A stretch of DNA of 46,695 nucleotides from an uncultured Bacilli bacterium (lineage in GTDB: Bacteria > Bacillota_I > Bacilli_A > RFN20 > CAG-826), in NCBI GenBank assembly GCA_944351395.1, contig CALVPP010000004.1, positions 1-46,695 on the forward strand, given 5' to 3'. Both the position numbers and the translations under genes were made by a program. Below the pieces are notes generated by a model. That model searched no databases and was not told the origin of the DNA. It saw only the letters and a list, made by a program, of their open reading frames with translations. This document shows positions 7,996-16,482 of the stretch, in pieces (the first letter of the stretch is position 1; every line of letters starts with the position of its first letter).

Positions 7996-10387
7996 CGATG
8001 CTCACGATACGATGTTTGATGACGATAATCTTTTTAATCTCATGACCTTCGATATATTTTTGAACGCCAGGAAGCGCTAAAGCAGCTTCTTCAATCGCTT
8101 TTTCATCTGCTTCGACATCAATCGTAATCGTGCCACGTAATTTACCATTAATTTGCACCCCAATCGTCACATCGTTTTTCTTCAAACATTTATCTTCATA
8201 CGTCGGCCAATTTGCTGTACTTAAAGAGCCATCATAACCTAACATTTCATACATCTCTTCCATGAGATGAGGTGAAACTGGTGAAAGCATGATGATGAGA
8301 CCAACTAGATATGGTTTATAAATAGTAGTAGCCTTATACATTTCGTTCGTCAAAACCATGAGTTGTGCTAGACCAGTGTTATATTGAAGATTTAAAAAAT
8401 CTTCTGTTACTTTTTTAACAGTATAATGGTAAACGTAATCTAAGCTGTGGTCATTAGTGTCACTAATCTTTTTAGCGTTTTCAGGTAATTCGATGAGCCT
8501 ATACACTCTATCTAAATATTTTCTCGCTGCTTCTACTCCATTATCATTCCAAGGTAAGGATGCTTCTAATGGACCCATGAACATTTCAAAGAAACGCAAC
8601 GCATCCGCTCCAAACTCTTCGATCAAATCATCAGGATTTACAACGTTACCGCGTGATTTACTCATCTTTTCGTAGTTGCTACCTAAAATCATTCCTTGGT
8701 GGAATAACTTCTTAAATGGCTCTTCGCATTTGACGATACCATGATCAAATAACACTTTATGCCAGAATCTCGCATAAAGAAGATGAAGCACAGCGTGCTC
8801 TGCTCCGCCGACATAAAGATCGACAGGGAGCCAGTGTTCAATAAGTTTAGGATCAGCGATACATTTATCGTTATGTGGGTCTAAATAACGGATGTAATAC
8901 CAGCAAGACCCAGCCCATTGTGGCATCGTATTCGTTTCTCTTCTAGCGTGCTTCCCATCAATCGTCACATCGAGCCAATCTTTCGCTAGGGCAAGCGGAC
9001 TTTCTCCAGTACCAGATGGTTTATATTCATCAAGGTGCGGAAGCGTGAGAGGTAAATCAGATTCATTTAATGGAACGATTGTATTATCATCCAAATAAAC
9101 GACAGGAATTGGTTCACCCCAATAACGTTGCCTAGAAAAGAGCCAATCACGTAATTTGTACGTTATTTTTTCTTCACCTTTTCCAATCTTTTTTAAATAT
9201 TCATTTAAAACTTTTTTAGATTCATCAATATTTAAACCGTTGATAAGAGGTGAGTTAATATGTTTAGCGTCACCTGTAAACGCTTCTTTGCTTATGTCAC
9301 CTTCTAACACTTGTCTCATTCCAATGCCATGTGCCTTAGCGAATGCATAATCTCTTTCATCGTGCGCTGGCACGGCCATGACCGCACCTTCACCATAATT
9401 CGCTAAGACGTAATCAGCAATGTAAATAGGAACTTCTTCACCATTTATCGGATTTATCGCATAAGCGCCGATGAAGACGCCTGTCTTCTCTTTATTTAAA
9501 TCCGTTCTCTCTAAGTCTGATTTAGAGGCAATCTTTTTTAGATAAGCTTCTACTTCATCTTTTTTATCTTCGGAAGTAATTTTGGCGACGAGAGGATGTT
9601 CTGGTGCCAAACAACAATACATGCAACCATAAAGAGTGTCCACTCTCGTCGTGAAGACATTAAAACTCACATCTTTACCTTTGACATCGAATACGACACG
9701 TGTACCGAAAGAACGTCCAATCCAATTCTTTTGCATTTCAAGAGTTGAATGCGGCCAATCGAGTGTCGATAATCCTTCTTCTAATTTATCAGCATAAGCT
9801 GTAATTTTTAACATCCATTGTCTCATCGGTTTTCTGATGACAGGGAATCCTCCCACTTCTGACTTACCATCTATTACTTCTTCGTTTGCGAGCACTGTCC
9901 CTAAAGCAGGGCAAAAATTGACAGGTTGATAACTAACATAAGCTAAACCGTCTTCATAAAGTTTAAGGAAAATCCATTGCGTCCATTTGATATAATCTTC
10001 GTCAATCGTCGCAATTTCTTTCGACCAATCATAAGAAAAACCAGCACGGCGCAATTGCTTTTTAAATCTTTCGATATTTGTGCGTGTAAATTGTTCTGGA
10101 TGATGGTTCGTCTTTATGGCGTATTGTTCAGCTGGAAGTCCAAAAGCGTCCCATCCAATCGGATGAAGCACGTTATAACCTCTCATCCTCTGCATTCTTG
10201 CCATGATATCAGTCGCCGTATAATTTTCAAAATGTCCGACGTGTAATCCTTCACCGGAAGGATAAGGAAACATGTCTAAAATATAATATTTTGGTTTAGA
10301 AAAATCGTAGACATCACATTTAAATGTCGCATGTTCATCCCAATATTTTTGCCATTTAGTTTCTATTTTTTTATGATCATAACCCAT
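7985..10387 (-). CDS. leuS: Leucyl-tRNA synthetase
   Basis: Charges tRNA-Leu, with an editing domain that clears mischarged products. It has 800 residues, a normal length. The HIGH motif is HVGH at 49-52 and the KMSKS motif is intact (EKMSKSRGN). The inserted CP1 editing domain shows a threonine-rich TTRVDTLYG segment and [10 protein letters not shown] with its conserved aspartate. The C-terminal segment [10 protein letters not shown] is typical. It is the last gene of the glg operon, 18 nt after the glgA stop. The ribosome-binding site is weak (GAAGAG). No T-box lies in front of it. Confidence 0.97.
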   Translation of the reverse strand: MGYDHKKIETKWQKYWDEHATFKCDVYDFSKPKYYILDMFPYPSGEGLHVGHFENYTATDIMARMQRMRGYNVLHPIGWDAFGLPAEQYAIKTNHHPEQFTRTNIERFKKQLRRAGFSYDWSKEIATIDEDYIKWTQWIFLKLYEDGLAYVSYQPVNFCPALGTVLANEEVIDGKSEVGGFPVIRKPMRQWMLKITAYADKLEEGLSTLDWPHSTLEMQKNWIGRSFGTRVVFDVKGKDVSFNVFTTRVDTLYGCMYCCLAPEHPLVAKITSEDKKDEVEAYLKKIASKSDLERTDLNKEKTGVFIGAYAINPINGEEVPIYIADYVLANYGEGAVMAVPAHDERDYAFAKAHGIGMRQVLEGDISKEAFTGDAKHINSPLINGLNIDESKKVLNEYLKKIGKGEEKITYKLRDWLFSRQRYWGEPIPVVYLDDNTIVPLNESDLPLTLPHLDEYKPSGTGESPLALAKDWLDVTIDGKHARRETNTMPQWAGSCWYYIRYLDPHNDKCIADPKLIEHWLPVDLYVGGAEHAVLHLLYARFWHKVLFDHGIVKCEEPFKKLFHQGMILGSNYEKMSKSRGNVVNPDDLIEEFGADALRFFEMFMGPLEASLPWNDNGVEAARKYLDRVYRLIELPENAKKISDTNDHSLDYVYHYTVKKVTEDFLNLQYNTGLAQLMVLTNEMYKATTIYKPYLVGLIIMLSPVSPHLMEEMYEMLGYDGSLSTANWPTYEDKCLKKNDVTIGVQINGKLRGTITIDVEADEKAIEEAALALPGVQKYIEGHEIKKIIVIKHRIVSIVIN

Positions 10388-10405
10388 AGTTTTTCTCTTC
10401 GCTTT

Positions 10406-11854
10406 CTATTTTCCAACGGCTTTATTATACGCACGTAAATACAATTTTGCATACTTTTTCCAAGAATTGTTCGTCTTTAAATCGTTTCTAATTATCCTTT
10501 TTAACAACCACTTGTTATTAAAATAAATATCAATTGCGCGACTTATCGTGTCACTTAGAGAGACGCTATCGAAATTGACGAAGCTAAATCCTGTCGCTTT
10601 TTCATAATTTAAGCCATCGTAAGGAATGACTGTATCGACGAGTCCTCCTGTCGCACGTACGATTGGAATAGAACCATATCGCATAGCGATAAGTTGTGAA
10701 GTGCCACATGGTTCAAACAAAGAAGGCACGAGAGTAAAATCACTACCCGCGTATATGAGGTGTGCTAGCCTTTCATCGTAACCAATGATGACTCTTACTT
10801 TACTTGGATACATCGCTTCATAACTTTTTGCGACTAATTCGAGTTCCTTTTCTCCACTTCCCATGATGACGATATTAGCACCCAGTTCGACTGCATGAGG
10901 AATAGAACTAAAAATTAAACCTAATCCTTTTTGCCAAGTAAAACGCGAGACGAAGGATATAAGAGGAATATCTTCGCCAGTAAGATGCAATTCTTCTAAA
11001 ACTCTGCGTTTGTTGTTCAATTTGCCTTTCGTATAACTATCAATTCCAAAATGGCTTGTGTAAATATCTTTTTCCGGATTGTAATAATTGTCGTCAATAC
11101 CATTAACGATACCGATGAATTTATCTTTCTTATCTTTTAACAATTGTTCAAACCCCATACCATGTTCTGAGGTTAATAATTCATCGCGATATGTTTTAGA
11201 CACTGTCGTCACGAGGTCACTATAAAGAATTGCTCCTTTAAGCGTCGAAACCATGCCATTAAAATCAAGGCAACCTCTATTATGCCAAGCGGGAGAGATT
11301 TCATAAATGTTTTCTAATCCAGAGACATCTAATAATCCCTGATAGGCAGGATTATGAATTGTGAGAACAAATTTGGTTTTGTCTAAACGTCGTGCATAAT
11401 ATTCTTGTTCTTTCACTAAAAATGGTAAAAGGCCAGCATGCCAATCGTGTAGATGAACTATTTTTGGTGGGTATCTCAAAGTGATGAGAAAATCAAGTGC
11501 AGCATGAGTAAAAAAAGCAAATCTTTCGATGTCGTCATAATAACTATATATACCATTGTCTCTCAAAAAATATCTGTCACAGCGTAAGAAATAATAATTG
11601 ATACCTTCTACTTTTACTTTGTAAACATCACATATTTCTTCGCGCCAAGCGATGTGCACTCGAATATTAGTTCTAAATGGCTTCTTCTTCATGATTTCAT
11701 CTTCACTCATAAAAGATAACCCTTTATAAAGAGGCAATAAGATGCTAACTTCATTCGTCTTTGCTAATTCTTTTGCTAATCCAAAAACTACTTCACCCAT
11801 ACCGCCCGTCTTGATGAATGGAGCGGCTTCACTGCTCACCATGGCTATATGCAT
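10406..11854 (-). CDS. glgA: Glycogen synthase (ADP-glucose, GT5)
   Basis: Transfers glucose from ADP-glucose to the growing alpha-1,4-glucan chain. It has 482 residues, usual for bacterial GT5 enzymes. The ADP-glucose-binding KTGGMGEV motif lies at 15-22 (commonly KTGGLGDV). The C-terminal half contains SRFTWQKG, the EPCGTSQLIAMRYGSIP donor-site region, and the ATGGLVDTV loop. A strong AAGGAG precedes the ATG. It follows glgD by 26 nt and completes a glgC-glgD-glgA synthesis set. Branching enzyme and phosphorylase are not in this window. Confidence 0.95.
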   Translation of the reverse strand: MHIAMVSSEAAPFIKTGGMGEVVFGLAKELAKTNEVSILLPLYKGLSFMSEDEIMKKKPFRTNIRVHIAWREEICDVYKVKVEGINYYFLRCDRYFLRDNGIYSYYDDIERFAFFTHAALDFLITLRYPPKIVHLHDWHAGLLPFLVKEQEYYARRLDKTKFVLTIHNPAYQGLLDVSGLENIYEISPAWHNRGCLDFNGMVSTLKGAILYSDLVTTVSKTYRDELLTSEHGMGFEQLLKDKKDKFIGIVNGIDDNYYNPEKDIYTSHFGIDSYTKGKLNNKRRVLEELHLTGEDIPLISFVSRFTWQKGLGLIFSSIPHAVELGANIVIMGSGEKELELVAKSYEAMYPSKVRVIIGYDERLAHLIYAGSDFTLVPSLFEPCGTSQLIAMRYGSIPIVRATGGLVDTVIPYDGLNYEKATGFSFVNFDSVSLSDTISRAIDIYFNNKWLLKRIIRNDLKTNNSWKKYAKLYLRAYNKAVGK

Positions 11855-11880
11855 AAAAAATCTCCTTTTCTTGTTTTATT

Positions 11881-12981
11881 TCAATTAGATTTATCGATGT
11901 AAAGAGGGTGTTCAAAACTTCCCTCTAAAACAGAATTAGCTTTGATTCTCACCCCATGCTCTACGACAGCATTACGCACTATTGCACCACTTTCGATAAT
12001 CGCCTCACTGAAGATGAGAGATTTTTCAACCTTGGCATCTTTTTCGATAGTGACATTACGAGCGAGTATACTAGAGTCGACATGTCCATCGATATAACTA
12101 CCATTAGAGATGAAGGAATTTTTAACCTCACTCATCTCTCCTAATCGACTAGGCGGAGTGTCGTGTGTCCTCGTATAAATCGTCCAATTCGAACTGAATA
12201 ATTTTCTTCTTTGTTTATAAGAAAGTAATGCTAAAGAGGTATGATAATAATCTTTAAAATCAAAAATTGCTTGCACGGAGCCATCGAAAGGATAGCATTC
12301 CACTTTAACGTCTTTTTGTTTTAAGGCGAGTTTTATTGCATCTTTAAAAGAAATGCCTTGTCCTTCATGTTTCAAAATATTCATGAGGAACGGGAAAGAG
12401 AAGACATATGATTCAATGTCGACTTTTACTTTTTTCTTCCTTAAATCGTTGTGATATATATTTTTAACTCGACCATTATCGTCCGCATTTAAAATATCGA
12501 TGTGAGGTAATTCCTTGCCTAATTCACTTTCCTTATAGAGCATGGTGACATCGTTTCCTCGTTCTTTATGAAAGGCTATGATATTACGATAATCAAAACG
12601 AATGAGATAATGACAACTAGCGACGATGACATAATCTATCTTTGCACGTTTTAAGACCCAAGAATTAAGTTTTAAATTAGAGATATCCGTGTTATATTTT
12701 TCGTTTAAAATGCCCCTTTCGTCATAAAGCATATACAAGAATCCAGTTTTCGTATTTTTGTTCCAAACTTGATTACCACCTAAATGCATGTTGATATTTT
12801 GAGGATTATGTCTTACGAGAATACCCATTTTATCGATATCTGAATTAGAAAAATTAGAAAGAGTAAAATCTAAGAAAACGTAACGACCTAAAAAAGGAAT
12901 AACGGGAAAAGAACGAGCGTTTTTAAATTGTTCAATTTCTGGTGCAGTATGAAGATTACATAGAGCGAGGATATTATTCAT
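11881..12981 (-). CDS. glgD: ADP-glucose pyrophosphorylase regulatory-type subunit
   Basis: GlgC paralogue that in Firmicutes forms a heteromer with GlgC and tunes its activity. From ATG 12981 it has 366 residues. It keeps the nucleotidyltransferase-like layout (PVIPFLGRYVFLDFTLSNFSNS) and the C-terminal hexapeptide-like beta-helix (HVDSSILARNVTIEKDA). It lacks the GGKGTRL loop seen in the adjacent glgC, which fits a non-catalytic subunit. A longer in-frame extension upstream lies entirely inside glgC. The start used overlaps the glgC stop by 8 nt (ATGAATAA) with GGTGAT/AAGGAT upstream, as expected for coupled subunits made together. Confidence 0.88.
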   Translation of the reverse strand: MNNILALCNLHTAPEIEQFKNARSFPVIPFLGRYVFLDFTLSNFSNSDIDKMGILVRHNPQNINMHLGGNQVWNKNTKTGFLYMLYDERGILNEKYNTDISNLKLNSWVLKRAKIDYVIVASCHYLIRFDYRNIIAFHKERGNDVTMLYKESELGKELPHIDILNADDNGRVKNIYHNDLRKKKVKVDIESYVFSFPFLMNILKHEGQGISFKDAIKLALKQKDVKVECYPFDGSVQAIFDFKDYYHTSLALLSYKQRRKLFSSNWTIYTRTHDTPPSRLGEMSEVKNSFISNGSYIDGHVDSSILARNVTIEKDAKVEKSLIFSEAIIESGAIVRNAVVEHGVRIKANSVLEGSFEHPLYIDKSN

Positions 12982-14113
12982 AATCATCACCATCCTTATC
13001 AGTGTAAAGAATAATTTGGCTGCGTGACTCATTGATGACAGAATGTGCCTTTATAATCGTGTGTGGAGCGACGATAGCGTCATAGATTCTTGCTCCCTCT
13101 TCTATCGTCACATCATTCATGATGATACATCGATCAACAAATGCTCCTTTTTCGATCAAGACTTCGTTAGAGATGACGCTGTCGCGAACTGTTCCTAAAA
13201 TGATTGCTCCTTGATTAATCAAAGAGTGATCCACGATTGCGTTTTTGCCGATATAAGCAGGGAGAGAATGAGTATCTTCCGTATAAATATGCCTAACTAA
13301 ATCATCATCACTCTTAGAAAACTCATGCATGCTGTCAATAATATCTAGATTAGCATCATGCAAAGATTTCAATGTACCTACATCTCGCCAATAACCATCA
13401 TAACGATAAGTGTAAACTCGAGAGTTATTCTGAATGAGATGTGGAATGATATCTTTACCGAAATCGTGAGTGGACGTTAGATTAGCGTGGTCCTCGATCA
13501 GAACCCTTTTCAAGAAATCAAACTTAAAGATGTAAATACCCATGCTTGCGAGACGAGATTTAGGTTCTTTAGGTTTTTCTTCAAAGCCAATAACTCGCCC
13601 TGTCTTATCAGCATTTATGATGCCGAAGCGGGATGCTTCATCAATCGCAACTTCAATGGAACAAATCGTCAAATCTGCACGACGTTTTTTATGAAAATTC
13701 AACATGTCATTATAACTCATGCGATAAATATGATCGCCTGATAAAATAAGAACGTTGTCAGGATTCAGTTTCTCCAAGTAATCTATATTTTGATATATAG
13801 CGTCAGCGGTACCAAAAAACCAACTAGCGCCTTCTTCAGTTTGCCTTGGTGAGATGACAGTAGATATCGATCTACAACCATTTAGACCCCACTTTTCACC
13901 ATTACCAATGTAACTATTGAGTGCGATTGATTCGTATTGAGTGATAGTAGATACCGTATCAAATCCTGAATTAGCTAAATTAGATAACGGAAAATCGATG
14001 ATGCGATATCTCGCAGCAAAAGATATCGCTGGTTTTGCTCTTTTACGCGTAAGAGAAGAAAGACGCGTTCCTTTTCCACCGGCAAGAATGAAACTAACGA
14101 TATCTTTACTCAT
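12974..14113 (-). CDS. glgC: Glucose-1-phosphate adenylyltransferase catalytic subunit
   Basis: Makes ADP-glucose from ATP and glucose-1-phosphate, the committed step of glycogen synthesis. From the ATG at 14113 it has 379 residues. The nucleotide loop AGGKGTRL covers 11-18, followed by KPAISFAARYRIIDFPLSN. The catalytic/glucose-binding regions include LSGDHIYRM, FEEKPKEPKS and YWRDVGT, and a C-terminal left-handed beta-helix segment follows. An in-frame extension to 14257 has no typical sequence and would cross the promoter. The chosen start has GAGGAA upstream. First gene of the glycogen operon. Confidence 0.95.
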   Translation of the reverse strand: MSKDIVSFILAGGKGTRLSSLTRKRAKPAISFAARYRIIDFPLSNLANSGFDTVSTITQYESIALNSYIGNGEKWGLNGCRSISTVISPRQTEEGASWFFGTADAIYQNIDYLEKLNPDNVLILSGDHIYRMSYNDMLNFHKKRRADLTICSIEVAIDEASRFGIINADKTGRVIGFEEKPKEPKSRLASMGIYIFKFDFLKRVLIEDHANLTSTHDFGKDIIPHLIQNNSRVYTYRYDGYWRDVGTLKSLHDANLDIIDSMHEFSKSDDDLVRHIYTEDTHSLPAYIGKNAIVDHSLINQGAIILGTVRDSVISNEVLIEKGAFVDRCIIMNDVTIEEGARIYDAIVAPHTIIKAHSVINESRSQIILYTDKDGDDYE

Positions 14114-14134
14114 GTTTTTGTTCCTCTTAAAAAT

Positions 14135-14140
14135 ATTATA
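14135..14140 (-). promoter_or_regulatory. -10 element of the glg operon promoter
   Basis: TATAAT on the minus strand, 21 nt before the glgC start codon. The predicted short leader holds the GAGGAA ribosome-binding site. The -35 region is weak (TACAAA at 17 bp), so activation by a regulator is possible. The box overlaps the inverted repeat at 14136-14151. Confidence 0.45.
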
Positions 14141-14151
14141 ACAAGTTATAA
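14136..14151. repeat. Perfect inverted repeat in the glgC divergent promoter region
   Basis: TTATAAC, 2-nt centre AA, GTTATAA: a perfect 16-bp operator-sized palindrome. It overlaps the glgC -10 box and ends 7 nt before the -35 box of the divergent gene at 14200. A regulator binding here could control both. No candidate regulator is encoded nearby. Confidence 0.45.
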
Positions 14152-14158
14152 CCATAAT

Positions 14159-14187
14159 TTGTATACTATCTCTTTTTCGCTTATAAT
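14159..14187 (+). promoter_or_regulatory. Promoter of the small membrane protein gene
   Basis: TTGTAT (14159-14164), 17-bp spacer, TATAAT (14182-14187). GGAGGAG begins immediately after the -10 box, so the expected transcript starts about 5-7 nt before the ATG and would include little or none of that Shine-Dalgarno sequence. Confidence 0.6.
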
Positions 14188-14199
14188 GGAGGAGAAAAC

Positions 14200-14673
14200 A
14201 TGAAAAAAGAAAAGAATAAAAATCCTCATCAACTAAAAATATCACCTTGGAAAACATTAGGTATTTTTGCTGTAGTAGCGTTAGTTATTGCTATCATATT
14301 TTACTTCACGCTCGGCAGTCTTAGTTGGCCTCCTTCATGGCAAGATTACGTCATATTAGGTACATGGGTGTTGCTCACCACCATCTATGGGATATTATCC
14401 ATGTTTGCAAATTATTACACTTACAACAAAAGAGAATTAGTGAGACACTTATTCAAAAAAGAATACGTTTTACCGTTCGACGAGATACTTTATATCGACG
14501 AAGAATGGTCCGTTAAGCATAATACGATACTCGTCTATACTAGTCGCGGTCACGAAAGGTTTTTGCCTCATGACCAAGAACATAAACTTTACCAGTTAAT
14601 CATCGAACGTGCCGATAAACGTATTTCTAGAGACGAATACATTCGCAGATTTCCTAAGACAAAGGTACGTTAA
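14200..14673 (+). CDS. Small membrane protein with cytoplasmic tail, function unknown
   Basis: A 157-residue protein with a basic N-terminus (MKKEKNKNP), two membrane helices at about 18-38 and 47-68, then a soluble C-terminal part. That part contains KEYVLPFDEILYIDEEWSV and TILVYTSRGHERFLPHD, which looks like a small PH-like beta fold. I do not recognise a named family and find no catalytic motif. It is transcribed divergently from the glg operon, sharing a 16-bp palindrome with it, and is followed by rpmB on the same strand. Confidence 0.8.
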   Translation: MKKEKNKNPHQLKISPWKTLGIFAVVALVIAIIFYFTLGSLSWPPSWQDYVILGTWVLLTTIYGILSMFANYYTYNKRELVRHLFKKEYVLPFDEILYIDEEWSVKHNTILVYTSRGHERFLPHDQEHKLYQLIIERADKRISRDEYIRRFPKTKVR

Positions 14674-14693
14674 AATCAACTAACTTATAACTA

Positions 14694-14754
14694 ATATTGC
14701 ACTAATTTTTAACTAATAAATCATAAGTAATCAATTTAATGATTAATGCAATAT
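14694..14754. repeat. Long imperfect inverted repeat upstream of rpmB
   Basis: Arms at 14694-14706 and 14742-14754 are complementary over 13 bp with one mismatch. The loop includes a smaller hairpin, TAATCA/TGATTA (14727-14744). It lies just after the stop of the upstream gene and before the rpmB promoter, so it could act as a terminator-like barrier or a protein-binding site. No T tract supports a classical terminator. Confidence 0.35.
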
Positions 14755-14760
14755 TTCTCA

Positions 14761-14789
14761 TTTACTTACGAAATAAAATTCGATAGAAT
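14761..14789 (+). promoter_or_regulatory. Promoter of rpmB
   Basis: TTTACT (14761-14766), 17-bp spacer, TAGAAT (14784-14789). It predicts a leader of about 25 nt that contains AAGGAG. Confidence 0.5.
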
Positions 14790-14820
14790 ATATAGACGCA
14801 AAGACAAGGAGAAGAGAATT

Positions 14821-15009
14821 ATGGCTAGAGTTTGTCCCTTAACTGGTAAAGGTCCACTTAGTGGAAATCAAAGATCACATTCATTACGTGCTTCAAGGCG
14901 CGTATTCAATCCTAATTTACAAAAGTGTCGTGTCGAAATTGATGGACGCGTCGTCACACTTCGCCTCAGCGCAAGAGCGAGACGCACCCTTTTGAAGAAC
15001 GCACGCTAA
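14821..15009 (+). CDS. rpmB: 50S ribosomal protein L28
   Basis: Large-subunit ribosomal protein, 62 residues from the ATG at 14821, the usual length. The N-terminus MARVCPLTGKGPLSGNQRSH and the NPNLQKCRVEIDG core match the family. An in-frame ATG at 14746 would add 25 residues across the promoter and is rejected because AAGGAG sits 9 nt before 14821. In many Firmicutes rpmB lies near rpe and the prkC cluster. Here it is still beside that cluster but faces the other way. Confidence 0.95.
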   Translation: MARVCPLTGKGPLSGNQRSHSLRASRRVFNPNLQKCRVEIDGRVVTLRLSARARRTLLKNAR

Positions 15010-15048
15010 TTGTAATTATAGGCGCGTTAAAATTATACTCCTTTCGTG

Positions 15049-15080
15049 AAAATAGCGATCTTAATAGGATCGCTATTTTT
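15049..15080. terminator. Bidirectional terminator between rpmB and the rpe operon
   Basis: A 12-bp perfect stem (AAAATAGCGATC at 15049-15060 with its complement at 15068-15079) and a 7-nt loop, with T runs on both strands. It ends both rpmB (plus) and the membrane-protein gene of the rpe operon (minus). Confidence 0.85.
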
Positions 15081-15083
15081 CTT

Positions 15084-15776
15084 TTATAGGCAAAGGAATA
15101 ATATTAATGGCAAGATGAAGGAAAGATGATTTAAAGCGATCAATAACCATTCGCTTAAAGCGAGAATGAATATTTTTGGTCTTTTATAGATAATCGTTCC
15201 ATCTTCATTTATGTGCTTTTCTAATTTCGCCCAATTTTTAATTTTGGGATTAACTAATATCACCACTTCAGTAGCGAGGATGATAAAACCAAAGATAGCG
15301 ATGATGTATCCAATGACATCATTAAATAAAATAGAAATATATAATGTGCTATCGATGAATAAAAACGCTAGCCATATCGCAGATATAGCGTTAATTACAC
15401 ACGTAAGGGCAAATAATAAAAATAAGGTCAGATGAACGTTGACGTATTTCGTATCGATGATGAAAAGAAAAAATAAGAGTACGTAGGATAATGCGCCGCT
15501 TATCGTCATGATATACGCTAAAGAGGTTAAGGGATAAATATCTTTTAAAATGAGAACATAGCTTGCACACATGAGAGGGATAATTAAAATAATCGCTGCT
15601 CTTAAAAAGAAGTATCGATCGTTTCTTTTGTCTTCATCTAATTCGAAAGGGAAATGTCTTAAAAAAGAAAAACTTTCCCCTGCTACATTTTTAAATGTTC
15701 TGATATTTATCAAATAAATAAGACTAAAAAATAGATAAGTAGTTAAATATAACGATAGTGCAATATAAGTCATCAT
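15084..15776 (-). CDS. Multi-pass membrane protein of unknown function
   Basis: A 230-residue, very hydrophobic protein with about six membrane helices (near 4-24, 60-80, 86-107, 112-140, 147-175 and 205-228). One conspicuous polar loop, NPKIKNWAKLEKHINEDG, lies before the last helix. No family recognised. It is the last gene of the rpe operon and starts by ATGA overlap with the rpe stop. In other Firmicutes this place is usually taken by thiamine pyrophosphokinase (thiN), which it does not resemble. Confidence 0.8.
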   Translation of the reverse strand: MMTYIALSLYLTTYLFFSLIYLINIRTFKNVAGESFSFLRHFPFELDEDKRNDRYFFLRAAIILIIPLMCASYVLILKDIYPLTSLAYIMTISGALSYVLLFFLFIIDTKYVNVHLTLFLLFALTCVINAISAIWLAFLFIDSTLYISILFNDVIGYIIAIFGFIILATEVVILVNPKIKNWAKLEKHINEDGTIIYKRPKIFILALSEWLLIALNHLSFILPLILFLCL

Positions 15777-16441
15777 TCGATATCTAATGATTCAAGTCGC
15801 TCTTTTATATCTTCATGTCCGAAAAGGAATGAACCAGCCACGAGAATATCAGCACCATTCGCTCTTGCATAATATCCGGTAGAATTATTTACTCCACCAT
15901 CCACTTCGATGAGGTAATTGAGATGATCTCTTTCTCTTAAATAGCGTAAAAGAGCAATTTTTTCATAACCACTATTTAAGAACTCTTGTCCTCCAAAACC
16001 TGGTTCGACACTCATGACGAGAACTAAATCTACCAAAGGTAGATAAGGTTCTATTTTACTAATAGGAGTCTTAGGCTTAAGAGAAATACCAACTTTCACG
16101 TCTAAACTTCTTAAATAAGAGATAAGATCTTTTACATCTTCCTCGTCCTTCAACGCTTCGACGTGGAAAGTGATGAGATGTGCACCTGCTTTTTTAAAAG
16201 GTTCTGCATAACGTCTTGGGTCTTCTATCATGAGATGTACATCGTTGAAAAAATAATGTTTCTTTTCCACTGCTTCAAGCAAAGGTATACCAAAAGAAAT
16301 ATTATTGACTAAATGTCCGTCCATGACGTCAAAATGTAGCCATTTTACGTTTAAATCATGTAATTTGTTCAATTCGTCTTCTAAGTGTAAAAAATCAGCA
16401 CTTAAGAGACTAGGCGCGACGATAATCTTATTCTTGCTCAT
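15773..16441 (-). CDS. rpe: Ribulose-phosphate 3-epimerase
   Basis: Interconverts ribulose-5-phosphate and xylulose-5-phosphate in the pentose phosphate pathway. It has 222 residues in a TIM barrel. Family signatures in order: APSLLSADF, HFDVMDG, VHLMIEDP, MSVEPGFGGQ and EVDGGVN, covering the metal-binding His/Asp residues and the phosphate loop. The usual VPNISFG reads VNNISFG. AAGGAG precedes the start by 10 nt. It follows the kinase gene by 41 nt; the usual rsgA between them is absent. Confidence 0.95.
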   Translation of the reverse strand: MSKNKIIVAPSLLSADFLHLEDELNKLHDLNVKWLHFDVMDGHLVNNISFGIPLLEAVEKKHYFFNDVHLMIEDPRRYAEPFKKAGAHLITFHVEALKDEEDVKDLISYLRSLDVKVGISLKPKTPISKIEPYLPLVDLVLVMSVEPGFGGQEFLNSGYEKIALLRYLRERDHLNYLIEVDGGVNNSTGYYARANGADILVAGSFLFGHEDIKERLESLDIE

Positions 16442-16482
16442 ATAGTTAAAACTCCTTATATGCTCTATTTTAACAAATTTAA

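Noticed and set aside
145-10387. T-box leaders for tyrS and leuS
   Set aside because: Both genes are internal or last in operons with gaps of 22 and 18 nt; no room for a T-box.
14114-14257. 48-residue extension of glgC
   Set aside because: It runs through the promoter region and into the divergent gene, and the hydrophobic sequence is not found in GlgC.
14746-14820. Longer form of ribosomal protein L28
   Set aside because: The 25 extra residues cross the rpmB promoter and are not part of the family; AAGGAG marks the start at 14821.
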